Shown here: in pieces, positions 51,745-61,174 of the stretch
Layout of the letters: each line of letters starts with the position of its first letter
How positions within the stretch are numbered: the stretch's first letter is position 1
Assembly: GCA_030606485.1 (NCBI GenBank)
Contig: JAUWGH010000001.1
Location: 310,001 to 374,000 of the forward strand
Source: Promethearchaeota archaeon
GTDB lineage: Archaea; Asgardarchaeota; Lokiarchaeia; Sigyniarchaeales; SOKP01
Length of the DNA: 64,000 bases
Direction: 5' to 3'
Made by a program: the position numbers and the translations under genes
Notes under the pieces: generated by a model
The model's database searches: none
What the model saw: the letters and a program-made list of their open reading frames with translations, nothing else
What the model was told of the DNA's origin: nothing

Positions 51745-53082
51745 TCATTCTATTCTTTCATTTTTTTTTTTTGGCTTAAATTCATCAGGTACATATGGCT
51801 GGGCATATTTATTAACAATTTTAAAAAAATCTTTATCAGAGACTCCCTTCGCTATCTTATCTAACTCTTTCTTTATTATTTGAAAACTTTTTTGCACATC
51901 TTCCTTACTCGATTCTTCATGGGCTGCTTTTACTGCAGCTACAATCTTTTTAATAATCTCATCAGGAATATTTAAATCAAGTACTTTTATCTTCTCTTTA
52001 ATTGCATTAATAATTGAATGAGACCCACTTCCCTTTCCAAGATAAAATTTTCGTCGTCTTCCAATTATTTTTGGATTTATCGGTTCATAACTTAAAGGAT
52101 GTGCTAATATTCCTGCGATGTGAAGTCCGCTTTCATGACTAAAGGCATAACGTCCAACAATTGCTTTATTTAAAGCTAGAGGTTGGCTAAAATATTTCTC
52201 CGTTATTTCACTTAACTCCATTAATTTGTCCATTTTTATACCAGTATCAATTCCATTCCTTTCCAATATTAAAACAACCTCTTCAAGAGCTGCATTTCCT
52301 GCTCTTTCACCATAACCGTTTACACATGTATGAGGATAGACACAACCCTCAAATACGCCTACGATGGTATTACATGTGGCTAATCCAAAGTCATCATGAC
52401 AGTGTATTCCAATATCTGCTTTTTTTTTATTTTTTCTTAATACATTTTCCATAATTTGGTTGACAAGGAATTTTGTTGAATATGGAGTTAATACGCCAAC
52501 AGTGTCGCCTATTATAATGCGATCCGCACCAGTATCTATTGCTGTGTTGAACACATTAAAAATATGATCTAATTTTGCTCTTGTACAATCTTCAGACACC
52601 CAATTTACCTTTAAACCGTGATCTTTAGCACAAATTATCGCTTCTTCGATTATTGACAATTCTTTCTCTTCATCTAATTTTAGAAGTTTCATAAAAAAAT
52701 CGGAAATTGGCATAAAAATTACAATTTCTTTTGCATCACAATCGATACAAGCATCAATATCTTCTTTTTTCGGTCTTGCAATAGCTAATATTGACGCATT
52801 ATCATGTTTCTCTTTCATTAATGCCCTAACAATATCTTTTTCCGATTTGGAAACAGCCGGAAAACCAACAGCTATCAATTTTACTCCAGCTTCATCAAGA
52901 AGTTTTGAAAGATGGATTTTTTCATCCAATGTAAGGAAGACTGCAGGAGATTGCTCACCATCACGTAAAGTTTCATCCCAAATGTATACTTTTGATGGTT
53001 TATATGTGGGCAGCACATCTTTTAGGGAATTATAATCAAAAAGTAATTTTGATAATTCCTCTTTTGTGAATTTATAGCTCAT
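51745..53082 (-). CDS. Homocitrate synthase/isopropylmalate synthase-family enzyme
   Basis: A 445-residue enzyme. WDETLRDGEQSPAVFLTL (DxTLRDGEQ) carries the catalytic arginine and metal ligand, GIHCHDDFGLATCN gives the H-x-H metal pair, VNGYGERAGNAALEEVV is the LeuA/HCS hallmark and SHESGLHIAG follows. It lacks the C-terminal leucine-binding domain (LeuA_dimer), which favours homocitrate, citramalate-like or AksA-type enzymes over isopropylmalate synthase. With the DAP lysine pathway present here, an AAA lysine role is unlikely; a coenzyme-B/homocitrate-like or Re-type condensation is possible. Solo gene; the Lrp regulator next to it may control it. Confidence 0.85.
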   Translation of the reverse strand: MSYKFTKEELSKLLFDYNSLKDVLPTYKPSKVYIWDETLRDGEQSPAVFLTLDEKIHLSKLLDEAGVKLIAVGFPAVSKSEKDIVRALMKEKHDNASILAIARPKKEDIDACIDCDAKEIVIFMPISDFFMKLLKLDEEKELSIIEEAIICAKDHGLKVNWVSEDCTRAKLDHIFNVFNTAIDTGADRIIIGDTVGVLTPYSTKFLVNQIMENVLRKNKKKADIGIHCHDDFGLATCNTIVGVFEGCVYPHTCVNGYGERAGNAALEEVVLILERNGIDTGIKMDKLMELSEITEKYFSQPLALNKAIVGRYAFSHESGLHIAGILAHPLSYEPINPKIIGRRRKFYLGKGSGSHSIINAIKEKIKVLDLNIPDEIIKKIVAAVKAAHEESSKEDVQKSFQIIKKELDKIAKGVSDKDFFKIVNKYAQPYVPDEFKPKKKNERIE

Positions 53083-53208
53083 TTTAATTTATAGATGATT
53101 TCTAACTGTTAAAATAGAAAATATTTTATTATTTTTATCTTTTATAAAACAAGCTGTAATTAAAATAAAAGAAATAGACATAAAAATTGAATTGGATATT
53201 GAGTAATC

Positions 53209-53658
53209 CTAAAGAAATTTACTTTTTATCTCTTGTGTGATAAAACATGTTTCTTTAATAGATATTCCATCAATTTGTGAGATTTTTGTTTCGATTAATG
53301 GATTAAATTTCTCTATAGAATCAATTTCAACTTTTAAAAAGATACCACAATCTCCACTTAGGCGCCAGATATCAGTAACCTCGTCAATTTTCGAGAGTGC
53401 TGCACAAATTTCTTTTATCCTCTTAAAATCTGGCTCAATTTTTACAGTTGCCTTTATTTTGGGTTTACTATCTGCTTCATATACAATTGTAAACCTTTTT
53501 ATTACTCCAGCCTCTTTCAATTGATTAACTCTTCTTCGAACAGTTGCCTCAGTTCTACCAACACTTTCCGCAATTTCATTAAATGACTTTCTAGAATTAT
53601 CTTTTAATTCTTCTAAAATTCTTATATCAATTGGGTCCATTTTTTTAACAACTTCCAT
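53209..53658 (-). CDS. Lrp/AsnC-family transcriptional regulator
   Basis: A regulator of about 149 residues from ATG 53658 (ATG 53640 is also possible; an ATG at 53715 would add a hydrophobic leader not typical for the family). MDPIDIRILEELKDNSRKSF and IAESVGRTEATVRRRVNQL form the winged helix; an RAM ligand-binding domain follows (KATVKIEPDFKRIKEICA, VTDIWRLSGDCGIFLKVE). Such proteins sense amino acids. The neighbouring homocitrate-synthase-family gene downstream on the same strand is a possible target. Confidence 0.9.
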   Translation of the reverse strand: MEVVKKMDPIDIRILEELKDNSRKSFNEIAESVGRTEATVRRRVNQLKEAGVIKRFTIVYEADSKPKIKATVKIEPDFKRIKEICAALSKIDEVTDIWRLSGDCGIFLKVEIDSIEKFNPLIETKISQIDGISIKETCFITQEIKSKFL

Positions 53659-53854
53659 TTTTATTATGTTATTTTTTGATAACCTATCTAATACTATGGA
53701 AAATAAAATTAACATTCTATATAAAAATTTTCAGTTACATAAATGAAAAAATAAAATTTTAAAAATAATGTATATCAAATAAGTAAAAATTGTGAAATTA
53801 AATAGTTAGAATATATTTTTTTATTAATTCAATAATAAATATTGTTATCTTTTT

Positions 53855-55039
53855 TTATATATTTCTTTTTTTTGATATTTGAGCTTTATATCCAGAATCC
53901 ATGAACATTTTAAGTGGATTTTTTGGTATATTTTTATCCTCTCTGTATTTTATTAATATTGAACTGACATCTGTAAAAAAAGCTTCTTTTAAACATGATT
54001 CTGCTCTGATAATATCTTGATTTTCCTGGGCTTCTTCTAAATATTTATTATCAATTGTAAGAGCTTTTGTATATATCTCTTGTGTAGAAATTACTGATTG
54101 AATCATTGCTTCGATCTTTGGTTTAATATTATGACTTTGATCCAACATAAATGCGGTCTTTCTGTAATCATCAGCATTCCCTTTAATTAATTCCTGAAAG
54201 ATTAGAAATAATTCATATATATTCAATGAACCTGTTGTTAAATCGTCATCACCATATTTTCTACAATTTAAATGAAATCCTCCTAATATATCTTCATCTA
54301 TTAGATTTGCAACAATGAATTCAATATTTGTTCCTTGAGGATGGTGTCCCAAATCCACTAAAACCTTTGCTCTTTCTCCTAGATTCTTACAAAATATATA
54401 GGATTGTCCCCAATCTGGTAAATCCGTGTGATAAAATGCAGGTTCAAAAAATTTATATTCTAATAACATGCTCATAAAATCAGGCATTGCTGAATAAACC
54501 TCTCGAAGTGATTGTAACATCCACTTTTTTCTTTTTATAAAATCTCCCTGACCGGGAAAATTTGTTCCATCGGCGAACCAAAGACTTAGATAAGGAATCC
54601 TTAAAATTCGACCAATATCAATACATTCCATAATATGACCAATTGCCTTCTCTCTAATCTCTATTTTAGAATTGGTTATGCTTCCAAATTTATATTCTTC
54701 TTCTTGAAATAAGTTTGGGTTTATAGCAGTTATTTTTAGACCTAAATTTTGAGAATAATCGGCAATCTCATTGAATGTATCAACTTTATCCCATGGTATA
54801 TGAATTGCAACCTCTGGTGCAATCCCTGTAAATTTATTCACCTGTGCTGCATCTTCCAACCTCTCCATTAAATCTCTTGCTGCAATTTTATCCCGAAATA
54901 CATGAAATCTGGTTCCACCTTCTGAATAACCCCAAGAAGGCGTTGCAATCTTGAAATTTTCTAGTTTTTGAAAAATTGTTTCAATTTTAATATTTCTTTC
55001 CTCTAATTTTTTTGTTAAAATATCTAACTCATCAACCAT
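53855..55039 (-). CDS. L-rhamnose isomerase-like sugar isomerase
   Basis: A 394-residue TIM-barrel protein of the xylose-isomerase-like fold, similar to the Pseudomonas stutzeri L-rhamnose isomerase group: ATPSWGYSEGGTRFHVF, LWFADGTNFPGQ, LLEYKFFEPAFYHTD (metal Glu), VLVDLGHHPQGTNIE (metal Asp and His) and GGFHLNCRKYGDDDL. The family acts on L-rhamnose and several rare aldoses and ketoses, so the real sugar is open. No rhamnulokinase or aldolase gene is next to it. It is divergent from a TrmB regulator, with an inverted repeat between them. Confidence 0.9.
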   Translation of the reverse strand: MVDELDILTKKLEERNIKIETIFQKLENFKIATPSWGYSEGGTRFHVFRDKIAARDLMERLEDAAQVNKFTGIAPEVAIHIPWDKVDTFNEIADYSQNLGLKITAINPNLFQEEEYKFGSITNSKIEIREKAIGHIMECIDIGRILRIPYLSLWFADGTNFPGQGDFIKRKKWMLQSLREVYSAMPDFMSMLLEYKFFEPAFYHTDLPDWGQSYIFCKNLGERAKVLVDLGHHPQGTNIEFIVANLIDEDILGGFHLNCRKYGDDDLTTGSLNIYELFLIFQELIKGNADDYRKTAFMLDQSHNIKPKIEAMIQSVISTQEIYTKALTIDNKYLEEAQENQDIIRAESCLKEAFFTDVSSILIKYREDKNIPKNPLKMFMDSGYKAQISKKRNI

Positions 55040-55250
55040 ATCTCATTACATCTTTTAATTTCTCTAAATGAAATTTATTTTATGACCTTTTAAATCTAAT
55101 TCCTTTATGATTAAAGCAATAAATCGCTCTCTCGTTATAATTCCATAATATATCTCAATATTAAATCTATCAACAATACTGAGTTATTACAATTACTCTT
55201 AAATAATAAAGTGATGAACTTTTAATAATACAGAAAAACTATTAATATCT

Positions 55251-55274
55251 GATTAATTTATTTTTGAATTAATC
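55251..55274. promoter_or_regulatory. Putative operator, 8-bp inverted repeat
   Basis: GATTAATT (55251-55258) is the exact reverse complement of AATTAATC (55267-55274), eight bases apart. It lies 45 bases before the TrmB-family gene and about 210 bases before the start of the divergent sugar isomerase. A dyad of this size at this place fits a binding site for the TrmB protein. AT-rich dyads also arise by chance. Confidence 0.35.
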
Positions 55275-55318
55275 TTAACAAAAAATTAGCATTACCTTTA
55301 AAAAAAAGGCTGTAAAAA

Positions 55319-56122
55319 ATGGAGCAAGAAGAAAGAGGAATTCCAGAAAATGTCAAAGTAAGTCTAAAGAGAATTGGTTTGACGGATTATGAGATCTCCA
55401 TCTATTTAGCACTTGTTTCAGAGGGAGCTATGGATGCACGCAAACTTTCTGATGTATCTGGCGTTCCATATTCCCGAATTTATAATATTTTAAGTATTTT
55501 GGAAAAAGAAAAATCTTTTATTATAAAAGAAGAAGAATCTAGGCCCTCAAAATATCATGCAAAATCACCTGATGAAGCCTTATTAATTGCCAAACAGGAA
55601 ATGTTAAAAGATTATGAAGAAGATTCTAATCTTGTTATTAGAGAGTTAAATCCAATATATCAAAGCCAAAAAAGTCCAATTAAAATAGCACTTTATATAC
55701 ATAGAGGTAAGGAAACTTGTTTAAATACTGTTTTAAGTCTATTTAAGCTAGCAAAAAAATCGATATCTTTTGCTTCTCCAGACTTGGAATTTTTAGTAGA
55801 TTGTTATGAAGCAATAAAGAAGGCTCGCGCAAGGGGTGTTATTGAAATCAAACTATTAGTTGAAGAAAAATCAATTAAAGATAGTTCTTATAAAGAGATT
55901 TTAACAAAATACACTGAAATTGCAGAAGTTAGAGCAAGAGATCAAATATTTGGAAATGGCATTGTTATTGACGGTGGAAAACACGCATTCTTAATCTTTT
56001 CTCAGCAATTCTTTGAAAAGATTTCATATTTTGGAATAGTAACAGACCACCTCGCCTTTGGCCCTGCGGCTACATATTATTATACCTACTTATATAATAC
56101 GGCTAAAAAAATAAATCTCTAA
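55319..56122 (+). CDS. TrmB-family sugar-responsive transcriptional regulator
   Basis: A 267-residue protein. LKRIGLTDYEISIYLALVSEG and SDVSGVPYSRIYNILSIL form the TrmB winged helix, with the coiled-coil region after it (KEKSFIIKEEESRPSKYHAKSPDEAL). The C-terminal half (from about 110) is the effector domain seen in TrmB-like regulators of archaeal sugar uptake. Being divergent from the sugar isomerase makes that gene and itself likely targets. ATG start. Ligand not known. Confidence 0.88.
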   Translation: MEQEERGIPENVKVSLKRIGLTDYEISIYLALVSEGAMDARKLSDVSGVPYSRIYNILSILEKEKSFIIKEEESRPSKYHAKSPDEALLIAKQEMLKDYEEDSNLVIRELNPIYQSQKSPIKIALYIHRGKETCLNTVLSLFKLAKKSISFASPDLEFLVDCYEAIKKARARGVIEIKLLVEEKSIKDSSYKEILTKYTEIAEVRARDQIFGNGIVIDGGKHAFLIFSQQFFEKISYFGIVTDHLAFGPAATYYYTYLYNTAKKINL

Positions 56123-56151
56123 TTTCTATTTCATAATAATAATGATATCAT

Positions 56152-56967
56152 ATGGCACGCCCGTTATGGTTTGTAAAAATTCTAAAAAAGACATTTCCTC
56201 ATATAATTATTATTGCTAAGTTGACAAGGTTTCCAATCATAGGAAAATTAATCGAGAAGATACTCTTTGAGGGCGATGATATAATCTTTTTGCCCAAGGA
56301 TAAAGTAATACAAATTAATGAAAGCTTGAAACCTCAAGATGAAATAATATTACCATCTAAAATAGTTGAATATTTCATTGAAAAAGCAAATTATCATTGG
56401 GTCATGAATTTCTGTATATGTCGAGATTCCATGAAATGTAAAGATTATCCTATTAATCTAGGTTGTCTCTTTCTTGGAGAAGCTGTAATGGGCATCAATC
56501 CACAATTAGGACGTCGTGTTACAAAAGAGGAAGCATTAGAACATGTGAAACGCTGTCGAGAAGCCGGTCTTGTTCATTTAATAGGCAGAAATAAGTTGGA
56601 TTCGTCTTGGCTTAATGTTAACCCAGGAAATAAGCTTTTAAGTATCTGTAATTGTTGCCCATGCTGTTGTCTTTATAGAATATTACCTCATGTGACATCA
56701 GAAATTGGAGAAAAATTTACAAGAATGCCTGGTGTCTCCATTAAGGTAACTGAGAAATGTATAGGTTGCGGAACATGCACTAAAAATATATGTTTTGTTA
56801 ATGCAATCAAATTGATTAATAAACATGCCACTATTAGTAATGAATGCAGAGGATGTGGAAGATGTGTTCTAATTTGTCCTCAAAATGCGATTGAATTAAA
56901 AATAGAAGATAGTACATTTTTAGATACTACAATCAGTAGAATAACAAAATTGGTTGATGTGTCATAA
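56152..56967 (+). CDS. Multi-cysteine 4Fe-4S protein
   Basis: A 271-residue protein. The C-terminal 70 residues are a dicluster ferredoxin: CIGCGTCTKNICF and CRGCGRCVLICP. The N-terminal 190 residues carry more cysteines: FCICRDSMKC near 95 and ICNCCPCCC near 165, a dense set that could bind further clusters. Two hydrophobic helices near the start (PHIIIIAKL and FPIIGKLIEKILF) suggest membrane contact. It follows the TrmB gene by 30 bases on the same strand. A redox role is clear; partner and pathway are not. Confidence 0.75.
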   Translation: MARPLWFVKILKKTFPHIIIIAKLTRFPIIGKLIEKILFEGDDIIFLPKDKVIQINESLKPQDEIILPSKIVEYFIEKANYHWVMNFCICRDSMKCKDYPINLGCLFLGEAVMGINPQLGRRVTKEEALEHVKRCREAGLVHLIGRNKLDSSWLNVNPGNKLLSICNCCPCCCLYRILPHVTSEIGEKFTRMPGVSIKVTEKCIGCGTCTKNICFVNAIKLINKHATISNECRGCGRCVLICPQNAIELKIEDSTFLDTTISRITKLVDVS

Positions 56968-56990
56968 TCTTTTCCGTTTTATATCTCATT

Positions 56991-58040
56991 TTAAGATTTT
57001 AATTCATTAAGCGAGACTATAGCCTTACTCATATCATAAAAGGTTTTATCAATATTTAACCCCGTTAAAGCAGATGTCTCTACATAATCCATATTCAAAT
57101 CATTTGCGAGTTTATGTATCTCATCTATACCTACTCTTCTCTCAACACGTAAATCTCTTTTGTTTCCTAATAAAAAACCTACAAAATCATCCTTTAATTT
57201 TAATTTAATATCTTTATGCCAATTAAATATATTCAGAAAAGATTCGTGACTTGTTAAATCAAACATCAAAAATACACCTTCAGCTCCAGTATAGAAATGT
57301 TTTCTCATAGATTGGAATTTTTGTTGCCCAGCAATATCCCAAATCATAAAAGCAATTTCCATGTTAAATTTTTTTAATTGAACTTTTTTCTCGCTTATAT
57401 TTACCCCAATTGTTGGAAGATAAGTTCTTTTAAACGCTTTATCCGTGAATCTCAAAACAGCTGAGGTCTTTCCAACCTCTGGATCGCCGCAAATAATTAA
57501 CTTAAATTTAAAACCTCTAAATTTAGATATATCTTCTTTAGTTTCAGGAAATTCCTCTCCATGGAAAGTGGAAATTTCCTCATCTCGCAGTTCTTTTATT
57601 AAATTCAATAAATCAATTTTAAAAATCTTTATTTCTCCTGCAATCAATTTTATATCGGCTCTTGATTTTTCTAATTGAGTTATTTTTTTAGTAATTTTCT
57701 TAAAAACTGATTCAAAATTTCTATGATACTTGTAAAAAATAACATCCTCAATATCATTGAAAAGTAAATTAATCGCAGTGATTCGAAATCCTCCCGGATA
57801 ACTTTTATCTTTAATATGTAAATATTTTACAATACTTTTTAGGTTAAAGGATGGGAATGGAATGATAATTAACGATTTGGGAATAAATCCTCTTTCTCCT
57901 CTTAATAGAGAAATTGATTTATTATTAACTAATCTTTTTATATCTTCAGATAAATCATCAGGTTCCCATAACAGTGTTGTTGGACCTTCGGTTTCTTGGA
58001 ATTGCGAATAAATAATTCCTTCAATAGGGCTTTTTTCCAT
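56991..58040 (-). CDS. Longin-like domain fused to a Ras-superfamily small GTPase
   Basis: About 349 residues from ATG 58040 (a TTG at 58049 is possible). The N-terminal 130 residues (IEGIIYSQFQETEGPTTLLW and later GGFRITAINLLFNDI) have the look of a longin/roadblock-type alpha-beta domain. The C-terminal half is a complete small GTPase: G1 GDPEVGKTS, G3 WDIAGQQKF, G4 GNKRD, G5 ETSALT. No C-terminal prenylation cysteine is present. Asgard archaea encode many Rab/Arf/Rag-like GTPases, and longin plus GTPase combinations point to trafficking-like regulation. Effector and membrane target unknown. Confidence 0.88.
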   Translation of the reverse strand: MEKSPIEGIIYSQFQETEGPTTLLWEPDDLSEDIKRLVNNKSISLLRGERGFIPKSLIIIPFPSFNLKSIVKYLHIKDKSYPGGFRITAINLLFNDIEDVIFYKYHRNFESVFKKITKKITQLEKSRADIKLIAGEIKIFKIDLLNLIKELRDEEISTFHGEEFPETKEDISKFRGFKFKLIICGDPEVGKTSAVLRFTDKAFKRTYLPTIGVNISEKKVQLKKFNMEIAFMIWDIAGQQKFQSMRKHFYTGAEGVFLMFDLTSHESFLNIFNWHKDIKLKLKDDFVGFLLGNKRDLRVERRVGIDEIHKLANDLNMDYVETSALTGLNIDKTFYDMSKAIVSLNELKS

Positions 58041-58209
58041 CCTTATCAAAAATATCGATTATTTAATATCTCTCTTTATTCGAATTAATTTTGTCTTAAT
58101 CGGCTTTAATCTATTAATAACTCATCTAGTATAAATACTTAAACAATAAAAAGTCCAAGAGATAAAAATTATCTTTAAATAAAGTTAAACCCAACAGTCT
58201 TTTGTTCAA

Positions 58210-58262
58210 TAAAAAAAAACCTCAATATCTTAGTTTTATTTAAATAATATTGAGATTTTTTT
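58210..58262 (-). terminator. Hairpin plus T-run terminator behind the M24 peptidase
   Basis: CTCAATAT (58221-58228) and ATATTGAG (58247-58254) form an 8-bp stem with an 18-base loop, and the minus strand carries a run of T (plus-strand A at about 58211-58219) next to it. It begins three bases after the stop of the minus-strand peptidase. A T-run also exists on the plus strand, so the element could work in both directions. Confidence 0.6.
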
Positions 58263-58264
58263 CA

Positions 58265-59371
58265 TTAATAATGCTTAATCTCTGATTTAGATAAACACTC
58301 AAAACCATTTTCTTTAACAACTATTAAATCCTCTGTACGAGCACCACCTTTTCCAGGGATGTAAATTCCTGGTTCGACTGTTACTACCATATTTTTTTTT
58401 AAAACGAATTTTGAGGTTGCGTTTAAATAAGGCTCTTCATGAATATCAATACCTACTCCATGTCCCAATCCATGAATGAAATACTCTGCAACCCCATCCT
58501 CCTTAAATGAATCACGTGCAATGCGGTCCATTTCTGAACATTTCTCACCTGCCTTAATAACGTCTAAAACAGCTTGTTGTGCCTTATTAACAAAATTAAT
58601 AATTTCCGCTTTCTCATTAGTAATCTTTCCATGAATAAAAGTTCTCGTCATATCAGAGCAATATCCATCATATACTGCTCCAATATCTATAGTAATTATA
58701 TCCCCATCTTTTATCTTACGCGAAGTCGAGGTTCCGTGAGGAAGCCAAGATCTTTCACCTGAAGCAACTATTGTTTCAAATGCTGCCTTACTTGAACCAT
58801 TTTTTCTCATATGATATTCAGCCTCCGCGGCAAGATCCAATTCAGTAATTCCATCTTTAATATATTCAATCGCAGCCTTAAGACCAATATCTCCTAATCT
58901 GGCAGCTTCCTTTATTTTTATGATCTCATCTTCATCTTTACTCATGCGCGCTTCTTGGATTATGTCAGATATTCCTATAAACTTAGCACCTTTAAATTTT
59001 TGTATTAAATCATTATAGTTTTTATATGTTACAAACCCATCTTCAAATCCTAATTTTTTTAACTTTAATTTACCTACTTCATTTTTGATAAAATCCAGAT
59101 ATCCCTTAGGTATCTTTACCAACTCTAACTTCTCTGAAATGTCTAAATCCTTAAGCTTCGAATGAGCCATCTCATAATCTAATTCTGTAACAAAAAATTT
59201 TGGTATGCTAAAATTTTCAAAATCCACATTTGGTATTAGTAAAAGTGAATCGGTTTCAATTTTAAAACCTAATAAGTATAATAAATTCTCTGGTTTCTTT
59301 ATATAAAAGGCATCAACCTTTATTTGGTTAGAAGTAAATTTCTCATTCAATAAAAGTTTATTAATTCTCAT
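58265..59371 (-). CDS. M24-family aminopeptidase (Xaa-Pro type)
   Basis: A 368-residue metallopeptidase. The N-terminal 130 residues form the creatinase-N domain; the pita-bread domain then shows DIGAVYDGYCSDMTRTF (two metal Asp), HGLGHGVGIDIHEEP (metal His) and VTVEPGIYIPGKGG (metal Glu) with RTEDLIVV. It cleaves an N-terminal residue before proline or acts as a related aminopeptidase. Start ATG 59371. Followed by its own terminator-like hairpin. Confidence 0.94.
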   Translation of the reverse strand: MRINKLLLNEKFTSNQIKVDAFYIKKPENLLYLLGFKIETDSLLLIPNVDFENFSIPKFFVTELDYEMAHSKLKDLDISEKLELVKIPKGYLDFIKNEVGKLKLKKLGFEDGFVTYKNYNDLIQKFKGAKFIGISDIIQEARMSKDEDEIIKIKEAARLGDIGLKAAIEYIKDGITELDLAAEAEYHMRKNGSSKAAFETIVASGERSWLPHGTSTSRKIKDGDIITIDIGAVYDGYCSDMTRTFIHGKITNEKAEIINFVNKAQQAVLDVIKAGEKCSEMDRIARDSFKEDGVAEYFIHGLGHGVGIDIHEEPYLNATSKFVLKKNMVVTVEPGIYIPGKGGARTEDLIVVKENGFECLSKSEIKHY

Positions 59372-59919
59372 ATTTATTATAAAAGTGAGATATCAAATAA
59401 AAATCTAGAAAAAAGTAGTATTCATATTTTTTATTAATATAATAAATTAGACTTTTCAATTAAGAAGAAAAATTAAATTTGTCGGCGTTATAAGGAAAAG
59501 GGAGTATATTCGGTTTGAAGAAATAATTTAAAAACTATTCTAGAATGAGGGAGATGTAGTTTCTAACAATAGGGTTAAGGGTTGAGGTATAAGAATACAT
59601 TTTTATTTCTCCAGTGTCCGAATATTAAATAAAAAGTTTTTAACTTCTTAAGTTCTATATGAATCCTAATTGTATATAAAGTTTTCGTTTGTCCCGAGAA
59701 AAACGGGAAAATCGAAAATGTACATATTAATGTAAAAAAAACTTAAATTTGATGCCAATTTTAGAAAAAAATCATTAATTTATTATTAAAATATCACTAA
59801 AGATAATTAAATTAATGTAAATATTTTGCTGATTTTTTTTTAAATTTTTTTTATTTGAAGGATTTTTTTTTAGATATACTCTTTTTTTAGTAATTATTAA
59901 GTTTATATTTTTTTTTGTT
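59372..59919. other. Long intergenic region with a stem-loop
   Basis: A 548-base gap between two minus-strand genes with no reliable coding frame. It holds the imperfect 15-bp hairpin at 59682-59718 (separate entry), several T/A-rich tracts, and a stretch near 59.47-59.60 kb (GTCGGCGTTATAAGG... to GGGTTAAGGGTTGAGG) that is less AT-rich than the rest. The region could carry a small RNA or just the 3' trailer of the deacetylase gene. Confidence 0.4.
59682..59718. other. Stable imperfect stem-loop
   Basis: TTTTCGTTTGTCCCG and CGGGAAAATCGAAAA can pair in 13 of 15 positions around the loop AGAAAAA. It sits about 200 bases past the stop of the deacetylase gene on the minus strand and 310 bases upstream of the M24 start. 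Candidate 3' processing signal, terminator or part of a small RNA. Confidence 0.4.
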
Positions 59920-61134
59920 CTAAAAATTCAACTTTTTTACGGCGTTTTTTAAATTTGGAATATATTTTTCACGACTAACTTTAATTAGCATGTTATAATA
60001 ATCCATCATTCTTTTTTTCAATTCAGTATGGGAAAAAAGTTCTAATACCAACTTATCATTTTTATCGAACATTGTTGTTGGAGCAATTTCATCTGAAGCA
60101 TTTATATGACATTCTTTTTTCCATTCTTTAGGAAGGTCGTTATCGAGCTCAACGTCAAGCATTTCTGCAAGAAAAATAGACCAAGCCCGAGGAACAACTG
60201 TTACTAAATAGCCTCCTCCGCCAACGGCGAGCCATTTATTTTTGCAATATTTTTTACTATATTGATGTATTTCTTTAGCAATTTCACGATAGCCTGAAAG
60301 AGATAAACCTAATTGAGTAAGAGGGTCCAAATTATAAGCATCTACACCAAGTTGTGTAACTAAGACATCTGGTTTATATATATTTAGGATTTCTGGAATA
60401 ATGTTTCTGAGAAGATTGAGATATAGATAATCATAAAAGCCAGGCAATAACGGAAAATTAATAGAGAAGTATTTCCCATCTCCATCTCCAATTTCATTTA
60501 CATCGCCAGTTCCGGGGAATAGATACCTTCCACTTTCATGAAAAGATATAGTTAAAACATTAGGATCTTTATAATAAAACCATTGTACACCATCTCCATG
60601 GTGTGCATCAATATCTAAATATGTTATTCGTATATTGGGTTTTAATAACTTCATTTTCTTGATAGCTAGAGCCACGTCATTAAAAATGCAAAACCCTGAC
60701 GCTTGATCTTTATGTGCATGATGTAAACCTCCAGCAGGATTGAAAATTATATTATATTTTTCAGATTGATTCATGATCATTTCAGCAGCTTTAATACTTG
60801 CACCAGCGATTAAAGCAGAAGCTTCGTACATCCCTTTAAAAATTGGATTATCTCCCGGACCTAATCCATATTTCCAACCTTTGGCGGTTGGATTAGCTGG
60901 ATCTTCACTTAATTTTTTTACAGTTTTTACATATTCTTCCGAATGTAGCATCATCAAATCTTTCTCGGTAGCCATTTCTGGAGCAATAATCTCAATCTTA
61001 GGGTGGGACATAAGACCAAGCTCCTTAAATAATTTATAAGTTAACTCTAATCTTATTGGTTTTAGAGGGTGTGTTTTACCGAAATTATATGTTATGAAGT
61101 CTTCAGAATAAAGTAATCCAACCTTTTTTTCCAT
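59920..61134 (-). CDS. AcuC/class II-type histone deacetylase-family protein
   Basis: A 404-residue deacetylase. THPLKPIRLELTY opens the fold, NPAGGLHHAHKDQASGFCIF carries the tandem His (charge relay), TYLDIDAHHGDGVQ the zinc Asp and His, ISFHESGRYLFPGTGD follows, and TQLGVDAYNLDPLTQL and VGGGGY close the site. The catalytic set of AcuC/HDAC enzymes is thus intact. Substrates could be acetyl-lysine in proteins (acetyl-CoA synthetase in bacterial AcuC) or polyamines. Asgard genomes encode histones, so a chromatin substrate is possible but not shown. ATG start. Confidence 0.93.
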   Translation of the reverse strand: MEKKVGLLYSEDFITYNFGKTHPLKPIRLELTYKLFKELGLMSHPKIEIIAPEMATEKDLMMLHSEEYVKTVKKLSEDPANPTAKGWKYGLGPGDNPIFKGMYEASALIAGASIKAAEMIMNQSEKYNIIFNPAGGLHHAHKDQASGFCIFNDVALAIKKMKLLKPNIRITYLDIDAHHGDGVQWFYYKDPNVLTISFHESGRYLFPGTGDVNEIGDGDGKYFSINFPLLPGFYDYLYLNLLRNIIPEILNIYKPDVLVTQLGVDAYNLDPLTQLGLSLSGYREIAKEIHQYSKKYCKNKWLAVGGGGYLVTVVPRAWSIFLAEMLDVELDNDLPKEWKKECHINASDEIAPTTMFDKNDKLVLELFSHTELKKRMMDYYNMLIKVSREKYIPNLKNAVKKLNF

Positions 61135-61174
61135 AAATAATCATATGTTTTGTTTTATTATAAATTGATTTTTA

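Noticed and set aside
51745-53082. 2-isopropylmalate synthase LeuA
   Set aside because: The C-terminal leucine-regulated domain is absent and no leuB/C/D genes are nearby, so a more general homocitrate-synthase-family call is safer.
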